A DNA stretch of 64,000 nt, from NCBI RefSeq assembly GCF_004571075.1, contig NZ_SPQP01000007.1, forward strand, positions 1 to 64,000, in the 5' to 3' direction. A program made the translations under genes and the position numbers. Each line of letters begins with the position of its first letter. Positions within the stretch are counted from its first letter, which is position 1. Shown piece after piece: positions 1-10,448 of the stretch. The notes under the pieces are model-generated. The model was not told the DNA's origin, did no database searches, and saw only the letters and a program-made list of their open reading frames with translations. Source of the DNA: Blastococcus sp. TF02A-35. Lineage in GTDB: Bacteria > Actinomycetota > Actinomycetes > Mycobacteriales > Geodermatophilaceae.

Positions 1-513
1 GATCTCCGGTCCGGCGACCCGGTCGTGGCGGGGACGACCGCCGTCGTCCCCGCGCCGGACGGCGCCGGACCCCCGCCCGCCGGGCCGGCCGGCGCGGTCG
101 CCCAGGACGACGGCCGCACCGCGCTGGTCGCCGTCGTCCCGCTCGGCCGGCTGACCGCCGGGCAGGCCGAGCTGCTGGCCGGCACCGCGGCCCGGGACCT
201 GCAGCTGACCCCGTGGCGCAGCGTCGTCGTCCCGGACCTGCCGGACGCGTCCGCGGCGGAGGGGCTCTCGGCTGCCGGGCTCGTGCTCGACCCCGGCAGC
301 GCCTGGCTCCGCGTCACCGCGTGCGCGGGCCTCCCCGGCTGCCGGAAGTCGCTGGCCGACGTGCGGGCCGACGCCACCGCCGCGGTGCGCGCCGGAACGC
401 TCCCGGCCGACGGGGCGAGGCAGCACTGGGTCGGCTGCGAGCGCCGGTGCGGCCGGCCGTCCGGGGACGTCGTGGACGTGGTCGCGACGCCGAGCGGCTA
501 CCGGGTCGGCTGA
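1..513 (+). CDS. cobG: Precorrin-3B synthase CobG, C-terminal part (5' end outside window)
   Basis: The reading frame is open from the first base, so this is the 3' part of a longer gene. The end carries C-x5-C (CAGLPGC) followed by C-x3-C (CERRC), the siroheme/[4Fe-4S] cysteine pattern of the nitrite/sulfite reductase superfamily. In a corrin cluster this points to CobG, the oxygen-dependent monooxygenase that converts precorrin-3A to precorrin-3B and prepares ring contraction. A sulfite or nitrite reductase is the alternative, but cobH and cobIJ follow nearby. The N-terminal ferredoxin-like half cannot be seen. Confidence 0.8.
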   Translation, partial: DLRSGDPVVAGTTAVVPAPDGAGPPPAGPAGAVAQDDGRTALVAVVPLGRLTAGQAELLAGTAARDLQLTPWRSVVVPDLPDASAAEGLSAAGLVLDPGSAWLRVTACAGLPGCRKSLADVRADATAAVRAGTLPADGARQHWVGCERRCGRPSGDVVDVVATPSGYRVG

Positions 514-517
514 GCGC

Positions 518-1162
518 TCACCTCCGCCAGAACAGGTGGTGGGTCACGCCGCTCGGGCTGGGGACGACGTCGCAGTGGAAGCGGTCGCGCAGCTCGTCGG
601 GTGACTCCCACAGCCGGGTACCGGACCCGAGCTCCAGCGGTGCGACGGCCACGTGCAGCGTGTCGACGAGGTCGGCGTCGAGGAACTGGCGGATCACCGT
701 CGCCCCACCACCGAGCCGGACGTCCTTCCGCCCGGCCGCCTCCCGTGCCCGGTCCAGCACCGTGGCCGGGTCGCCGCCGACGAAGTGGAAGGTGGTGTCC
801 GACAGCGTGAACGACGGCCGCTCGTGGTGGGTCATGACGAACACCGGGGTGTGGAACGGCGGCTCGTCGCCCCACCAGCCCTGCCACTGGTGGTCCTCCC
901 ACGGGCCGCGCTGGGGGCCGAACTTGTTGCGGCCCATGATCTCGGCGCCGATGCCGTGGCCGAAGTCCCGCGTGAAGCAGTCGTCGAGGCCGCGGCTGCC
1001 CCCGGGGGCCGTGCGGTTGGGGAAGCTCGCGGTGGCGACGGCCCAGGACATCAGGGCCATCGGGTCGGCGTGGCCGAACGGCCGTTCCAGGCTCTGGCCC
1101 TCGCCGGCGCCGAAGCCGTCTCTCGACACGGTGAAGTTCTGGACTCTGAGCAGCTGTTCCAC
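518..1162 (-). CDS. Dihydrofolate reductase family protein (RibD C-terminal-like)
   Basis: A 214-residue protein with the RibD-C/DHFR-like fold. Recognisable blocks are an early 'FTVSRDGF' strand, '[12 protein letters not shown]', '[11 protein letters not shown]' and '[20 protein letters not shown]'. Proteins of this family are stand-alone reductases of unknown substrate in many actinobacteria. It lies convergent to cobG, with stops 4 nt apart, and breaks the cobG-cobH run, so it is probably unrelated to cobalamin. The substrate cannot be deduced. Confidence 0.8.
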   Translation of the reverse strand: MEQLLRVQNFTVSRDGFGAGEGQSLERPFGHADPMALMSWAVATASFPNRTAPGGSRGLDDCFTRDFGHGIGAEIMGRNKFGPQRGPWEDHQWQGWWGDEPPFHTPVFVMTHHERPSFTLSDTTFHFVGGDPATVLDRAREAAGRKDVRLGGGATVIRQFLDADLVDTLHVAVAPLELGSGTRLWESPDELRDRFHCDVVPSPSGVTHHLFWRR

Positions 1163-1253
1163 GGGCTGGCCTCCGGTGGCGGGTGGTCGACGAGGGGTGG
1201 ACCGCCGCGGGCAGCCGAAGTCATCGGCGGTGCGGGACGTAGCCTCCTCGCCG

Positions 1254-1886
1254 ATGTCCGAGCAGAGGTACGAGTACGAGAAGGACGGCGCCGAGATCTA
1301 CCGGCAGTCGTTCGCGACCATCCGCGCCGAGGCCGACCTCGGCGGCATGCCCGAGGACGTCGCCCGGGTGGCGGTGCGCATGATCCACGCCTGCGGGCAG
1401 GTGGACCTGGTCGAGGACGTGGCGTACTCCCCCGCCGTGGTCCGGCGCGCCCGGGCGGCCCTCGACGCCGGTGCGCCCGTGCTCTGCGACGTGCAGATGG
1501 TGGCCTCCGGGGTCACCCGGCGCCGGCTGCCGAAGGACAACGACGTCGTCTGCACGCTGAACGACCCGCGCACCCCCGCGCTCGCCGTGGAGCTCGGCAC
1601 CACCCGCACCGCGGCCGCGCTGGAGCTGTGGCGGGACCGGCTCGAGGGCGCCGTGGTGGCCATCGGCAACGCCCCCACCGCGCTGTTCCACCTGCTGGAG
1701 ATGGTGGCCGCGGGCGGGCCCCGGCCGGCGGCCGTCCTGGGCATCCCGGTCGGCTTCATCGGGGCCGCCGAGTCCAAGGACGCCCTCGCCGCCTCCGACC
1801 TGGACTTCCTCGTGGTCCGCGGTCGCCGGGGCGGCAGCGCCATCACCGCGGCCGCGGTCAACGCGATCGCGAGCGACGTCGAATGA
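1254..1886 (+). CDS. cobH: Precorrin-8X methylmutase
   Basis: A 210-residue protein, the usual CobH/CbiC length. It moves the C11 methyl group to C12, turning precorrin-8X into hydrogenobyrinic acid. The catalytic histidine is visible near residue 45 in '[10 protein letters not shown]', and '[11 protein letters not shown]' and '[13 protein letters not shown]' are family signatures. I chose the ATG at 1254 because it gives the normal N-terminus ([11 protein letters not shown]); the frame is open far upstream only because of the base composition. Its TGA overlaps the ATG of cobIJ. Confidence 0.93.
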   Translation: MSEQRYEYEKDGAEIYRQSFATIRAEADLGGMPEDVARVAVRMIHACGQVDLVEDVAYSPAVVRRARAALDAGAPVLCDVQMVASGVTRRRLPKDNDVVCTLNDPRTPALAVELGTTRTAAALELWRDRLEGAVVAIGNAPTALFHLLEMVAAGGPRPAAVLGIPVGFIGAAESKDALAASDLDFLVVRGRRGGSAITAAAVNAIASDVE

Positions 1887-3418
1887 GGGGCCGGAATGGC
1901 TGTTCCGGCCCTGGGGAGGGGCGCCTGACCGGGCGGCTGTACGGGGTGGGGCTGGGCCCCGGCGACCCGGAGCTGGTGTCGGTGAAGGCCGCCCGGCTGA
2001 TCGGCGCGGCCGACGTCGTGGCCTTCCACGCCGCCCGGCACGGCCGGTCGGTCGCCCGCGGTATCGCCGCGCCCTACCTGCGCGAGGGGCAGGTCGAGGA
2101 GCTGCTGGTCTACCCCGTCACCACCGAGACCACCGACCACCCGGGTGGCTACCAGGGCGCGATCGACGAGTTCTACGAGGCCGCCGCGGCGCGCCTGGCC
2201 GCCCACCTCGACGCGGGGCGCGACGTCGTCGTGCTCGCCGAGGGCGACCCGTTCTTCTACGGCTCGTACATGCACATGCACAAGCGCCTCGCGCACCGGT
2301 ACCCGACCGAGGTCGTGCCGGGCGTGACCAGCGTCGCCGGTGCCGCCGCGGCGGTCGGCCGGCCGCTCGTGGAGCGGGACGAGGTGCTCACCGTGCTGCC
2401 CGGCACCCTGCCGGCCGAGGAGCTGGCCGAGTGGCTGGCGACCACCGACTCGGCCGCGGTGATGAAGCTCGGCCGCACGTTCCCGCAGGTCCGCGAGGCT
2501 TTCGACCGCGCCGGCGTCCTGGACCGGGCGCTCTACGTCGAGCGGGCGACCTCCGAGGGGCAGCGCACGCTGCCACTGGCCGACGTCGACCCGGCGAGCG
2601 TCCCGTACTTCTCCCTCGCCCTCCTGCCCAGCCCGCTGACCGGCGAGCTGCCGGTGGCGGAACGGGCCGCCGAGGACGGAGCGCCCGCCGGCGAGGTGGT
2701 CGTCGTGGGCCTCGGCCCCGGCGCGCGCTACTGGACGACGCCCGAGGCGGCCGACGCGCTGGCCACCGCCGAGGTGCTCATCGGCTACGGCCCGTACCTG
2801 GACCGCGTGCCGGCCAACCCGCGCCAGGAGCGGTTCCCGACCGACAACCGGGTGGAGGCCGAGCGGGCCGCCCACGCGCTGGAGCTGGCCCGGTCCGGAC
2901 GGCGGGTCGCGGTGGTGTCCAGCGGTGACCCCGGCGTCTTCGCCATGGCCGCCGCGGTGCTCGAGGTCGCCGGCCGGCCGGAGTTCGAGGGCGTCCCGGT
3001 GCGGGTCGTCCCGGGGCTGACCGCTGCGCAGGCGGTGGCCTCACGGGCCGGCGCCCCGCTGGGGCACGACTTCTGCGTGCTCTCGCTCTCCGACGTCCTC
3101 AAGCCGTGGGAGGTCGTGCTCGACCGCCTCCGGCACGCCGCGGCAGCGGACCTGGTGATCGCCCTCTACAACCCCCGGTCCAAGCACCGCCCGCACCAGC
3201 TGGGCGAAGCTCGGGCGGCGCTCCTGGAGGTCCGGTCGCCGGACACCGTGGTCGTGGTCGGCCGCGACGTCGGCGGCCCGGAGGAGCGGCTCACCGTGAG
3301 CACCCTCGGCGAGCTCGACCCGGAGACCGTCGACATGCGCTGCCTGCTGATCATCGGCTCGTCGCGCACCCGGACCACCCCGTCCGGTGCCGTCCTCACA
3401 CCGCGGACCTACCCCTAG
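1883..3418 (+). CDS. cobIJ: CobI-CobJ fusion: precorrin-2 C20- and precorrin-3B C17-methyltransferase
   Basis: A 511-residue fusion of two SAM-dependent tetrapyrrole methylases. The CobI half (about 15-250) opens with '[21 protein letters not shown]'-like residues. The CobJ half (about 270-511) opens with '[13 protein letters not shown]' and has '[18 protein letters not shown]'. CobI/J fusions are known in mycobacteria and relatives. The ATG at 1883 overlaps the cobH stop, but the first 14 codons run through a 24-bp palindrome (1888-1911). An in-frame CTG at 1925, preceded by a GGGGAGGGG ribosome-binding-like run, would start right at the conserved region, so the true start is unsettled. Confidence 0.92.
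   Translation: MRGRNGCSGPGEGRLTGRLYGVGLGPGDPELVSVKAARLIGAADVVAFHAARHGRSVARGIAAPYLREGQVEELLVYPVTTETTDHPGGYQGAIDEFYEAAAARLAAHLDAGRDVVVLAEGDPFFYGSYMHMHKRLAHRYPTEVVPGVTSVAGAAAAVGRPLVERDEVLTVLPGTLPAEELAEWLATTDSAAVMKLGRTFPQVREAFDRAGVLDRALYVERATSEGQRTLPLADVDPASVPYFSLALLPSPLTGELPVAERAAEDGAPAGEVVVVGLGPGARYWTTPEAADALATAEVLIGYGPYLDRVPANPRQERFPTDNRVEAERAAHALELARSGRRVAVVSSGDPGVFAMAAAVLEVAGRPEFEGVPVRVVPGLTAAQAVASRAGAPLGHDFCVLSLSDVLKPWEVVLDRLRHAAAADLVIALYNPRSKHRPHQLGEARAALLEVRSPDTVVVVGRDVGGPEERLTVSTLGELDPETVDMRCLLIIGSSRTRTTPSGAVLTPRTYP
1888..1911. repeat. 24-bp palindromic element, copy 1
   Basis: GGGCC, three bases, ATGGCTGT, three bases, GGCCC. The outer arms extend to 9 bp (GGGCCGGAA / TTCCGGCCC). It has the same layout and length as copies at 11731, 36600 and 60714, but its core differs from ATGGCCAT at two positions. 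It lies at the cobH/cobIJ boundary, inside the annotated start of cobIJ. Confidence 0.8.
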
Positions 3419-3427
3419 GGCAGGCGC

Positions 3428-4054
3428 TCACCGCCCCGGGTACGGGGCGGCCCTGAGCGCCCGGGCGAGGTGGGCGGCGTTCTCGGCCATGGTCGCGGTC
3501 GTGGAGGCCACCGCCTCGGGCGTCTCGTCCAGCTCCAGGTAGTCGGTGCCGCCCATGGCCTGGTCGTTCCAGTAGGTCGAGCCCTGGGCCGGGATGGTGA
3601 AGCCGATGTCGCCCAGCCCCTGGAACGCGTCGGCGATGATCTTGTGCGCGCCGTCCTCGTTGCCGACGACGGCGACGACGGCGACCTTCCCGGTCACGAG
3701 CGGGCGCCCGCTGTCGTCGGTCTCGCTGAGCTCGCCGTCGAGCCGCTCGAGCACCCGCTGGGCCACGCTGCTCATGTGCCCGACCCAGGTCGGGGTCGCG
3801 AGGACCAGGATGTCGGCGGCCATCATCCGCTCGCGGATCGCCGGCCACGCGTCGCCCTCGCCCATGTCCACCTCGACGCCCGGCTTGACGTCGTGGTCGA
3901 CCACGCGGACGACGTCGCCGGTGACGCCGTGCTTCCCCAGCTCGTCGAGGACCTGGCGGGCCATCAGGTCGCTGCTGGAGGGCGCGGGGGTGGGCTTGAG
4001 GCTGCACACGAGGGCAAGGGCGCGCAGGGGCGCGGACTCGGTCATGCCGGGCAC
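3428..4054 (-). CDS. Flavodoxin-like NAD(P)H-dependent FMN reductase
   Basis: A 208-residue protein with a flavodoxin fold. The N-terminal phosphate-binding region 'LVCSLKPTPAPSSSDLM' matches the CSLrxxSxS loop of FMN reductases, followed by 'ADILVLATPTWVGHMSS' and 'VAVVAVVGNEDGAHKI', both typical of flavin-binding loops. It reads convergently toward cobIJ. A role in reducing the corrinoid cobalt before adenosylation is conceivable from the neighbourhood, but nothing in the sequence specifies it. Confidence 0.78.
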   Translation of the reverse strand: MPGMTESAPLRALALVCSLKPTPAPSSSDLMARQVLDELGKHGVTGDVVRVVDHDVKPGVEVDMGEGDAWPAIRERMMAADILVLATPTWVGHMSSVAQRVLERLDGELSETDDSGRPLVTGKVAVVAVVGNEDGAHKIIADAFQGLGDIGFTIPAQGSTYWNDQAMGGTDYLELDETPEAVASTTATMAENAAHLARALRAAPYPGR

Positions 4055-4075
4055 CTGCCCATCCGACCTGGGCGT

Positions 4076-4816
4076 TCACACATGTCCGGCGACCCAGGCC
4101 AGCGCCTCCTCGACCGTCGCCGCGGTCGCCACCCCCGGAGGGAGCGGCGGGCGGCGGACGAGCACGACCGGGATCTCGAGCTGCCGGGCAGCGGTCAGCT
4201 TGGCCTCGGTCAGGTGGCCGCCGGAGTCCTTGGTGACGACGACCTCGACGGCGTGCTCCCGCATGAGCGCCAGCTCCGCCCCCACGGTGAACGGGCCGCG
4301 GGCCAAGACGACGGTGGTGCGCGCGGGCAGCGGCGGCTCCGGCGGGTCGACGGAGCGGACCAGGCAGCGGCCGGGGAGGTCGGCGAAGGCGCGCAGCCCC
4401 TGGCGCCCCGTCGTGAGGAACACCGACCCGAACCCGGCGACGGCGTCGGCGGCCTCCCGCAGCGACCCCACCCAGCGCCAGTCGTCGCCCGGCTGAGGGG
4501 TCCAGCCGGGGCGCTGCAGGCGAAGCAGCGGCGTGCCGGTCGCCTCCGCCGCACGGGCCGCCGAGGCGGTCATGACCGCCGCGAACGGGTGCGTCGCGTC
4601 GACCACCGCCCGCACCGGGTGGGCCCGCAGCCAGTCCCCGAGCCCCTCGGCCCCGCCGAAGCCACCGACGCGCACCTCCCCCGCCGGCAGCACCGGGTCG
4701 GCCACCCGCCCGGCGAGCGAGGTGAGCACGTCGACCCCGTCGTCGACCAGCGCGGCGGCCAGCCGGCGGGCCTCGCCGGTGCCGCCCAGGACCAGCACCC
4801 GGCTAGTCACGCGCAC
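4076..4816 (-). CDS. cobK: Precorrin-6A reductase
   Basis: A 246-residue CobK/CbiJ family protein that reduces precorrin-6A to precorrin-6B with NADPH. The N-terminal Rossmann motif 'VLVLGGTGEARRLAAALV' and the internal 'VVDATHPFAAVMTASAARA' are diagnostic. The start is GTG at 4816, with a second GTG two codons later that is equally possible. It is divergent from cbiD with about 20 nt between starts, so the two promoters must overlap. Confidence 0.92.
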   Translation of the reverse strand: MRVTSRVLVLGGTGEARRLAAALVDDGVDVLTSLAGRVADPVLPAGEVRVGGFGGAEGLGDWLRAHPVRAVVDATHPFAAVMTASAARAAEATGTPLLRLQRPGWTPQPGDDWRWVGSLREAADAVAGFGSVFLTTGRQGLRAFADLPGRCLVRSVDPPEPPLPARTTVVLARGPFTVGAELALMREHAVEVVVTKDSGGHLTEAKLTAARQLEIPVVLVRRPPLPPGVATAATVEEALAWVAGHV

Positions 4817-4836
4817 CGCCCAGGCATGCTGGTCGC

Positions 4837-5919
4837 GTGAGCAGGGACGGCGCCACGGGGCTGCGGTACGGGTGGACGACGGGCGCCTGCGCCACCGCCG
4901 CCACCACGGCCGCCTACACCGCGCTGCTCACCGGCGAGTTCCCCGACCCGGTGACCATCGACCTCCCGAACGACAAGCACCCCTCGTTCGCCCTGGCCAC
5001 GGAGGCGCTGGTGGAGGGTGCCGCGACCGTCGGCGTGGTCAAGGACGCCGGGGACGACCCGGACGTCACGCACGGGGCGCTCGTCTCGGCCCGGGTGACG
5101 CACGGCGGGCCCGGCACCGGGGTCGTCTTCCGCGCCGGCGAGGGCGTCGGCACCGTCACCAAGCCGGGCCTCCCGCTGCCCGTCGGCGAGCCGGCGATCA
5201 ACCCGATGCCCCGGCAGTTCATGCGCGAGCACGTGGCGGCGGTCGCCGCCCGGCACGGCGGCACCGGCGACGTCGTCGTCGAGATCTCCGTCGAGCACGG
5301 CGAGGAGCTGGCGCGGAGGACCTGGAACCCGCGGCTGGGCATCCTCGGCGGGCTGTCGATCCTGGGCACCACCGGCGTCGTCGTCCCGTACTCCTGCTCG
5401 TCGTGGATCGACTCGATCCGCCGCGGCATCGACGTGGCGCGGGCGGCGGGTCACCAGCACGTGGCCGGCTGCACCGGCTCGACCAGCGAGCGGGTGGTCA
5501 CCGGGCTGTACGGGCTGCCCGAGGACGCGCTGCTGGACATGGGGGACTTCGCCGGCGCGGTGCTCAAGTACCTCCGCCGGCACCCGGTCCCGCGCCTGAC
5601 CGTCGCCGGCGGCATCGGCAAGCTGGCGAAGCTGGCCGACGGGCACCTGGACCTGCACTCGGGCCGCTCCCAGGTGTCGACGGAGTCGCTGGCCGCCATG
5701 GTCCGTGACGCCGGCGGCCCGCCGGAGCTGGTCGAGGGCGTCCGGGCGGCGAACACCGCGCTCGACGCGCTGCAGCAGTGCCAGGCGGCCGGGCTGCCGC
5801 TCGGCGACCTGGTCGCCGCCGGCGCGCGGGAGACCGCGCTCGGCGTCCTCCGCGGCGCGCCGGTGGAGGTCGACGTCGTGGTCATCGACCGCGGCGGCAC
5901 CGTCGTCGGTCGGGCCTAG
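4837..5919 (+). CDS. cbiD: Cobalt-precorrin-5B C1-methyltransferase
   Basis: A 360-residue CbiD with the signature N-terminus 'LRYGWTTGACATAATTAAY', plus 'GTVTKPGLPLPVGEPAINPMPR' and 'ILGTTGVVVPYSCSSWIDSI' blocks. CbiD methylates C1 and supports ring deacylation. It is normally an anaerobic-route enzyme; the aerobic counterpart is CobF, which is absent here. GTG start at 4837. The gene is convergent with cobM, the two stops overlapping by 4 nt. Confidence 0.93.
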   Translation: MSRDGATGLRYGWTTGACATAATTAAYTALLTGEFPDPVTIDLPNDKHPSFALATEALVEGAATVGVVKDAGDDPDVTHGALVSARVTHGGPGTGVVFRAGEGVGTVTKPGLPLPVGEPAINPMPRQFMREHVAAVAARHGGTGDVVVEISVEHGEELARRTWNPRLGILGGLSILGTTGVVVPYSCSSWIDSIRRGIDVARAAGHQHVAGCTGSTSERVVTGLYGLPEDALLDMGDFAGAVLKYLRRHPVPRLTVAGGIGKLAKLADGHLDLHSGRSQVSTESLAAMVRDAGGPPELVEGVRAANTALDALQQCQAAGLPLGDLVAAGARETALGVLRGAPVEVDVVVIDRGGTVVGRA

Positions 5920-6659
5920 CTGCGGCATCTCGTCGTCGAGTACAGGTGGCTGTCGGGGAACTCGCCGGCGGTCAGCACCGCACCGACGACCACCACAGCG
6001 GTCCGCCGCACCCCGGCGGCCTCGACCTGCCCCGCGATGTCGGCGAGCGTGCCCCGCAGGACCAGCTCGTCGTCCCGGCTCGCCCGCGCCACGACGGCGA
6101 CCGGGCAGTCGGCGCCGTAGTGCGGCACCAGCTCGGGCACCAGCTCGGCGATCCGCTGCACGGCCAGGTGCAGCACCATCGTCGCCCGCGAGGCCCCGAG
6201 CGTGGCGAGGTCCTCGCCCTCGGGCATGGGCGTCGAGCGGGCCGACGTGCGCGTGAGGATGACCGTCTGGCCCACCCCGGGCACCGTCAGCTCGCGCTTG
6301 AGCGAGGCCGCCGCGGCGGCGAACGCCGGCACCCCCGGGACGACGTCGTAGGGCACGCCGAGCGCGTCGAGCCGGCGCATCTGCTCGGCCATCGCGCTGT
6401 AGACCGACGGGTCGCCGGAGTGCAGCCGGGCCACGTCGTGCCCGGCCTCGTGGGCGGCCAGCAGCTCCGCGGTGATCTGGTCGAGGTCGAGGTCGGCGGT
6501 GTCGACCAGCCGGGCGCCGGGCGGGGCGGTGTCCAGCAGCTCGCGCGGCACCAGGGCGCCGGCGTACAGGCAGACCGGGGCGGTGGCGATCAGGCGGCCG
6601 GCCCGGACGGTGACCAGGTCCGCCGCACCCGGGCCGGCCCCGATGAAGTGCACGGTCAT
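5916..6659 (-). CDS. cobM: Precorrin-4 C11-methyltransferase
   Basis: A 247-residue SAM-dependent methylase. It starts 'MTVHFIGAGPGAADLVTVR' and carries 'VARLHSGDPSVYSAMAEQM' and 'VVPGVPAFAAAAASL', which are CobM/CbiF hallmarks. The frame is open upstream, but the ATG at 6659 is 4 nt after the cobL stop and begins exactly at the conserved N-terminus, so I use it. It is cotranscribed with cobL. Confidence 0.93.
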   Translation of the reverse strand: MTVHFIGAGPGAADLVTVRAGRLIATAPVCLYAGALVPRELLDTAPPGARLVDTADLDLDQITAELLAAHEAGHDVARLHSGDPSVYSAMAEQMRRLDALGVPYDVVPGVPAFAAAAASLKRELTVPGVGQTVILTRTSARSTPMPEGEDLATLGASRATMVLHLAVQRIAELVPELVPHYGADCPVAVVARASRDDELVLRGTLADIAGQVEAAGVRRTAVVVVGAVLTAGEFPDSHLYSTTRCRS

Positions 6660-6663
6660 GGCG

Positions 6664-7893
6664 CTACCGAACCACGGAGAAGATCGTGACCGGCATCGCC
6701 GCCTTCCATCCGGTGTAGGCGCCCACCGGCTGCGCGCGCTGGACGGCGACCCGGACCAGCTCGCCCCCGACCCGCGCGAACCAGCCGGCCAGCACCGCCT
6801 CGCTCTCCACGGTGACGGCGTTGGCCACGAGCCGGCCACCGGGAGGCAGCGCCGCCCAGCAGGTCTCGAGCAGCTCGGGGGTCGTGGCCCCGCCGCCGAC
6901 GAAGACGGCGTCGGGGGCCGGCAGCCCGGCCAGCACCTCGGGCGCCCGGCCCTCGACGACCTGCAGGCCCGGCACGCCGAGCCGCGCCGCGTTGCGCGCG
7001 ATGCGCGCGGCCCGGTCGGGGTGCGACTCGACCGCGACCGCCCGGCAGGAGGGGTGCGCGCGCATCCACTCGATGCCGACCGACCCCGCGCCCGCGCCGA
7101 CGTCCCACAGCAGCCGCCCGGGCAGCGGCGCGAGCTGGGCGAGGGTGACGGCGCGGACCTCGCGCTTGGTCAGCTGGCCGTCGTCCTCGAAGGCGGCGTC
7201 GGGCAGCCCCGGGACCGTCGGCAGCGGCACCGTGCCGGCGTCGGCGACGGCCTCGACGGCGGTCACGACCAGCGGGTCGACGACGCCGTGCGGCCAGCCC
7301 GCGGCCGACCCGGTGAGCGCGTGCTCGCCGGGCCCGCCGAGCTGGGCGAGGGCGGTGACCCGGCTCGCGCCGTAGCCGAGCCGGGCGCACAGCGCGGCGA
7401 CCTCGGCCGGGGTGCCGCCGTCGGAGCCGAGCACGAGCAGCCGCCGCCCGGGCGTCACGTGCGGTGCCACCAGCTCGAGGGCGCGACCGACGACGGTCAC
7501 GACGGCGGTCTCCTCGACCGCCCACCCCAGCCGGGCGCAGGCCAGGCTGACCGAGGAGGGGTGCGGGAGCACGCGCACCGCGTCGGCGCCGTGCAGCCGC
7601 ACCAGGGAGGTGCCGACACCAGAGAGCATCGGGTCCCCGCTGGCCAGCACCACCACCCGCCGGCCGGGGTGCGCGTCGAGCAGCCCCGCCAAGGCCGGCG
7701 CCATCGGCGAGGGCCAGGGCACGCGCTCGGCCACCACCCCGGCCGGGACGAGCGCCAGCTGCCGGGCGCTGCCGCGCAGCACCTCGGCGGCCCCGACCGC
7801 CCGCCGGGCCGCCGGCGCGAGGCCGTCCCAGCCGTCGGCGCCGATGCCCACGACGGTCACCGGCGCGGGCCCGTCCCGCTCGTCAGCACGCAC
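6664..7893 (-). CDS. cobL: Precorrin-6Y C5,15-methyltransferase (CbiE-CbiT fusion)
   Basis: A 409-residue bifunctional enzyme. The CbiE-type methylase (about 10-210) begins '[21 protein letters not shown]' and has '[17 protein letters not shown]'. The CbiT-type class I methyltransferase/decarboxylase (about 225-409) has the SAM motif '[19 protein letters not shown]' and '[13 protein letters not shown]'. It methylates C5 and C15 and decarboxylates the C12 acetate. It heads a two-gene operon with cobM and is divergent from cobD. Confidence 0.93.
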   Translation of the reverse strand: MRADERDGPAPVTVVGIGADGWDGLAPAARRAVGAAEVLRGSARQLALVPAGVVAERVPWPSPMAPALAGLLDAHPGRRVVVLASGDPMLSGVGTSLVRLHGADAVRVLPHPSSVSLACARLGWAVEETAVVTVVGRALELVAPHVTPGRRLLVLGSDGGTPAEVAALCARLGYGASRVTALAQLGGPGEHALTGSAAGWPHGVVDPLVVTAVEAVADAGTVPLPTVPGLPDAAFEDDGQLTKREVRAVTLAQLAPLPGRLLWDVGAGAGSVGIEWMRAHPSCRAVAVESHPDRAARIARNAARLGVPGLQVVEGRAPEVLAGLPAPDAVFVGGGATTPELLETCWAALPPGGRLVANAVTVESEAVLAGWFARVGGELVRVAVQRAQPVGAYTGWKAAMPVTIFSVVR

Positions 7894-7937
7894 GACGGGC
7901 GATCCTAGGCACCGGCCCGTCGGAGGCGGTTGACACG

Positions 7938-8885
7938 ATGGGGCCGATGGACACCCCGATCGCGGCCGGCCTGGCGCTGGGCGCCGCCGCCGACCTGCTG
8001 CTCGCCGACCCCCGGCGCGCCCATCCGGTGGCCGGGTTCGGCACGGTCGCCGGCGCCGTCGAGCGGGCGGTCTGGCGCGACTCCCGGGCGGTCGGCAGCG
8101 GCTACGCCGTCGGGCTCGTCGCGGCGGCCACCGGGCTCGGCGTCCTGGCCGACCGGGGAACGCGGCGCCACCCGGTCGCCCGGTCGCTCGCCACCGCCGC
8201 GGCCACCTGGGCGGTGCTCGGCGGCACCTCCCTGGGCCGGGCGGCCGGTCGCATGCGAGCCGCGCTGGAGGCCGGCGACCTCGCGGCTGGCCGGGCTGCC
8301 CTGCCGGCGCTGGCCGGCCGCGACCCGAGCGTGCTGGAGGCCGACGGGCTGGCCCGGGCGACCGTCGAGTCGGTCGCGGAGAACACCTCCGACGCGGCGG
8401 TCGCCCCGCTGTTCTGGGGCGCGGTCGCCGGGCTGCCGGGGCTGCTGGGCTACCGGGCGGTGAACACCCTCGACGCGATGGTCGGGTACCGCTCCGCGCG
8501 GTACGAGCGGTTCGGCTGGGCCGCCGCCCGCCTCGACGACGTCGCCAACTGGGTGCCGGCCCGGCTCACCGCGGCGCTGACCGTGCTCTGCGCGCCGCTC
8601 ACCGGCGGCTCGGCCGGCGGGGCGCTGCGCACCTGGCTCCGCGACGGTGCGGCCCACCCCAGCCCCAACTCCGGCCGGTGCGAGGCCGCGGCGGCCGGCG
8701 CGCTCGGCGTGACGCTGGGCGGGCGCAACGTGTACGGGTCGCGGGTGGAGGTCCGGCCGGCGCTGGGCGACGGCCGCGCGCCCGGGCCGGCCGACATCGG
8801 CCCGGCCGTCCGGCTCTCGCGGGCGGTGTGGGTCAGCGCCGCCCTGCTCGCCGCGACCGCGCGGCTGCTGCGGGCGCGCTCGTGA
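7938..8885 (+). CDS. cobD: Adenosylcobinamide-phosphate synthase CobD/CbiB
   Basis: A 315-residue integral membrane protein of the CobD/CbiB family, which attaches the aminopropanol(-phosphate) arm to adenosylcobyric acid. Visible family blocks are '[17 protein letters not shown]', '[25 protein letters not shown]' (shown here in part) and '[11 protein letters not shown]'. Several hydrophobic segments span the membrane. ATG at 7938, with an alternative ATG three codons later. Its TGA overlaps the GTG of cobQ. Confidence 0.92.
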   Translation: MGPMDTPIAAGLALGAAADLLLADPRRAHPVAGFGTVAGAVERAVWRDSRAVGSGYAVGLVAAATGLGVLADRGTRRHPVARSLATAAATWAVLGGTSLGRAAGRMRAALEAGDLAAGRAALPALAGRDPSVLEADGLARATVESVAENTSDAAVAPLFWGAVAGLPGLLGYRAVNTLDAMVGYRSARYERFGWAAARLDDVANWVPARLTAALTVLCAPLTGGSAGGALRTWLRDGAAHPSPNSGRCEAAAAGALGVTLGGRNVYGSRVEVRPALGDGRAPGPADIGPAVRLSRAVWVSAALLAATARLLRARS

Positions 8886-10396
8886 GCGGGGCGCTGCTGG
8901 TCGCCGGCACCACGTCGGACGCCGGCAAGTCGGTGGTCACCGCGGGCATCTGCCGGTGGCTGGTGCGCCAGGGCGTCTCGGTCGCGCCGTTCAAGGCGCA
9001 GAACATGAGCAACAACTCGATGGTCACCCTGGACGGGGCCGAGATCGGCCGCGCCCAGGTGATGCAGGCCGCGGCGGCCCGGGTGGAGCCGGAGGCGGCG
9101 ATGAACCCGGTGCTGCTCAAGCCCGGCGGCGGCAACTCCAGCCAGGTCGTGGTGCTCGGCCGGGCGGTCGCCGACGTCACCGCGCTGTCCTACCGGCCGA
9201 TGAAGGCGGCGCTGCTGGAGCAGGTCCTGGCCAGCCTGGCCGACCTGCGCTCCCGCTTCGACGTCGTGGTCTGCGAGGGCGCGGGCTCCCCCACCGAGAT
9301 CAACCTGCGCGCCGACGACATCGCCAACATGGGGCTGGCGACCGCCGCGCAGCTGCCCGTCCTGGTCGTCGGCGACATCGACCGCGGCGGGCTGTTCCCT
9401 GCGCTCTACGGCACGGTCGCCCTGATGCCGCCGGCCGACCAGCGGCTGGTCGCCGGGTTCCTGGTCAACAAGTTCCGCGGCGACGCCCGCCTGCTCGAGC
9501 CCGGCCTGGTCGAGCTGGAGCGGCTCACCGGCCGCCCGACCCTGGGCGTGCTGCCCTGGCTCGGCGGCCTGGAGCTCGACGTCGAGGACTCGCTCGGCAT
9601 CCCGGTGGGCGGCGCCCTGGCCGCGCCGCCGCACGGCGAGGACGTGCTGCGGGTCGCGGTCGCCCGGCTGCCCCGGCTCTCCAACTTCACCGACCTCGAC
9701 GCCCTGGCCGCCGAGCCGGGCGTGCTCGTCCGGTACGTGACCCGCCCCGAGGAGCTCGCCGACGCCGACCTGGTGGTGCTGCCCGGCACCCGGTCGACCG
9801 TCGCGGACCTGGCCTGGCTGCGGTCGACCGGCCTGGCCGACGCGGTCGCCCGGCACGCCGCCGCGGGCGGTCCCGTCCTCGGCATCTGCGGCGGGCACCA
9901 GATGCTGGCGCGCTCCATCACCGACGACGTGGAGTCCCGCGCCGGCACCGTCGAGGGGCTCGGGCTGCTGCCCACCGAGGTGCGCTTCGCCCCGGAGAAG
10001 ACGCTGGGCCGCCCCTCCGGCTCGGCGCTCGGCCACCCGGTCCACGGGTACGAGATCCACCACGGCGTGGTCACCGTCGACTGGGACTCCGGCACCCCGG
10101 CCGCCGAGCCGTTCCTCGACGGCGCCCGCGCCGGGTCGGTGTCCGGCACCACGTGGCACGGGGCGCTGGAGAACGACGGCTTCCGCCGCGCCTTCCTCGC
10201 CGAGGTCGCGCGGACCACCGGCCGCCGGTTCGTGCCCGCCCCGGACACCGACTTCGCCGCCGTCCGCGAGGCCCGGCTGGACCGGCTCGGGGACCTCGTC
10301 ACCGAGCACGCCGACACCGCGGCGCTGTGGCGGCTGGTCGAGACCGGTCCCCCGCCCGGCCTGCCGCTGCTCCCGCCGGGCTCGGCCGCCGGCTGA
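8882..10396 (+). CDS. cobQ: Adenosylcobyric acid synthase (glutamine-hydrolysing)
   Basis: A 504-residue CobQ that amidates four side chains of adenosylcobyrinic acid diamide. The N-terminal dethiobiotin-synthetase-like ATPase starts '[19 protein letters not shown]' and has '[14 protein letters not shown]'. The C-terminal class I glutaminase carries the nucleophile in '[14 protein letters not shown]' and the histidine in '[10 protein letters not shown]'. The GTG at 8882 overlaps the cobD stop and places the P-loop at the usual distance from the start. The next gene follows after the riboswitch. Confidence 0.94.
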   Translation: MSGALLVAGTTSDAGKSVVTAGICRWLVRQGVSVAPFKAQNMSNNSMVTLDGAEIGRAQVMQAAAARVEPEAAMNPVLLKPGGGNSSQVVVLGRAVADVTALSYRPMKAALLEQVLASLADLRSRFDVVVCEGAGSPTEINLRADDIANMGLATAAQLPVLVVGDIDRGGLFPALYGTVALMPPADQRLVAGFLVNKFRGDARLLEPGLVELERLTGRPTLGVLPWLGGLELDVEDSLGIPVGGALAAPPHGEDVLRVAVARLPRLSNFTDLDALAAEPGVLVRYVTRPEELADADLVVLPGTRSTVADLAWLRSTGLADAVARHAAAGGPVLGICGGHQMLARSITDDVESRAGTVEGLGLLPTEVRFAPEKTLGRPSGSALGHPVHGYEIHHGVVTVDWDSGTPAAEPFLDGARAGSVSGTTWHGALENDGFRRAFLAEVARTTGRRFVPAPDTDFAAVREARLDRLGDLVTEHADTAALWRLVETGPPPGLPLLPPGSAAG

Positions 10397-10448
10397 CCCC
10401 GGGGCTGTCGGCCGGGGCGCCGGTTGTGGTTCCATGACGCCACCACAC

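Noticed and set aside
1298-2875. Long antisense open frame over cobH-cobIJ
   Set aside because: It is opposite well-identified enzymes, is rich in Arg, Gly and His, and has no motif. High GC keeps such frames open by chance; many others in the window were dropped for the same reason.
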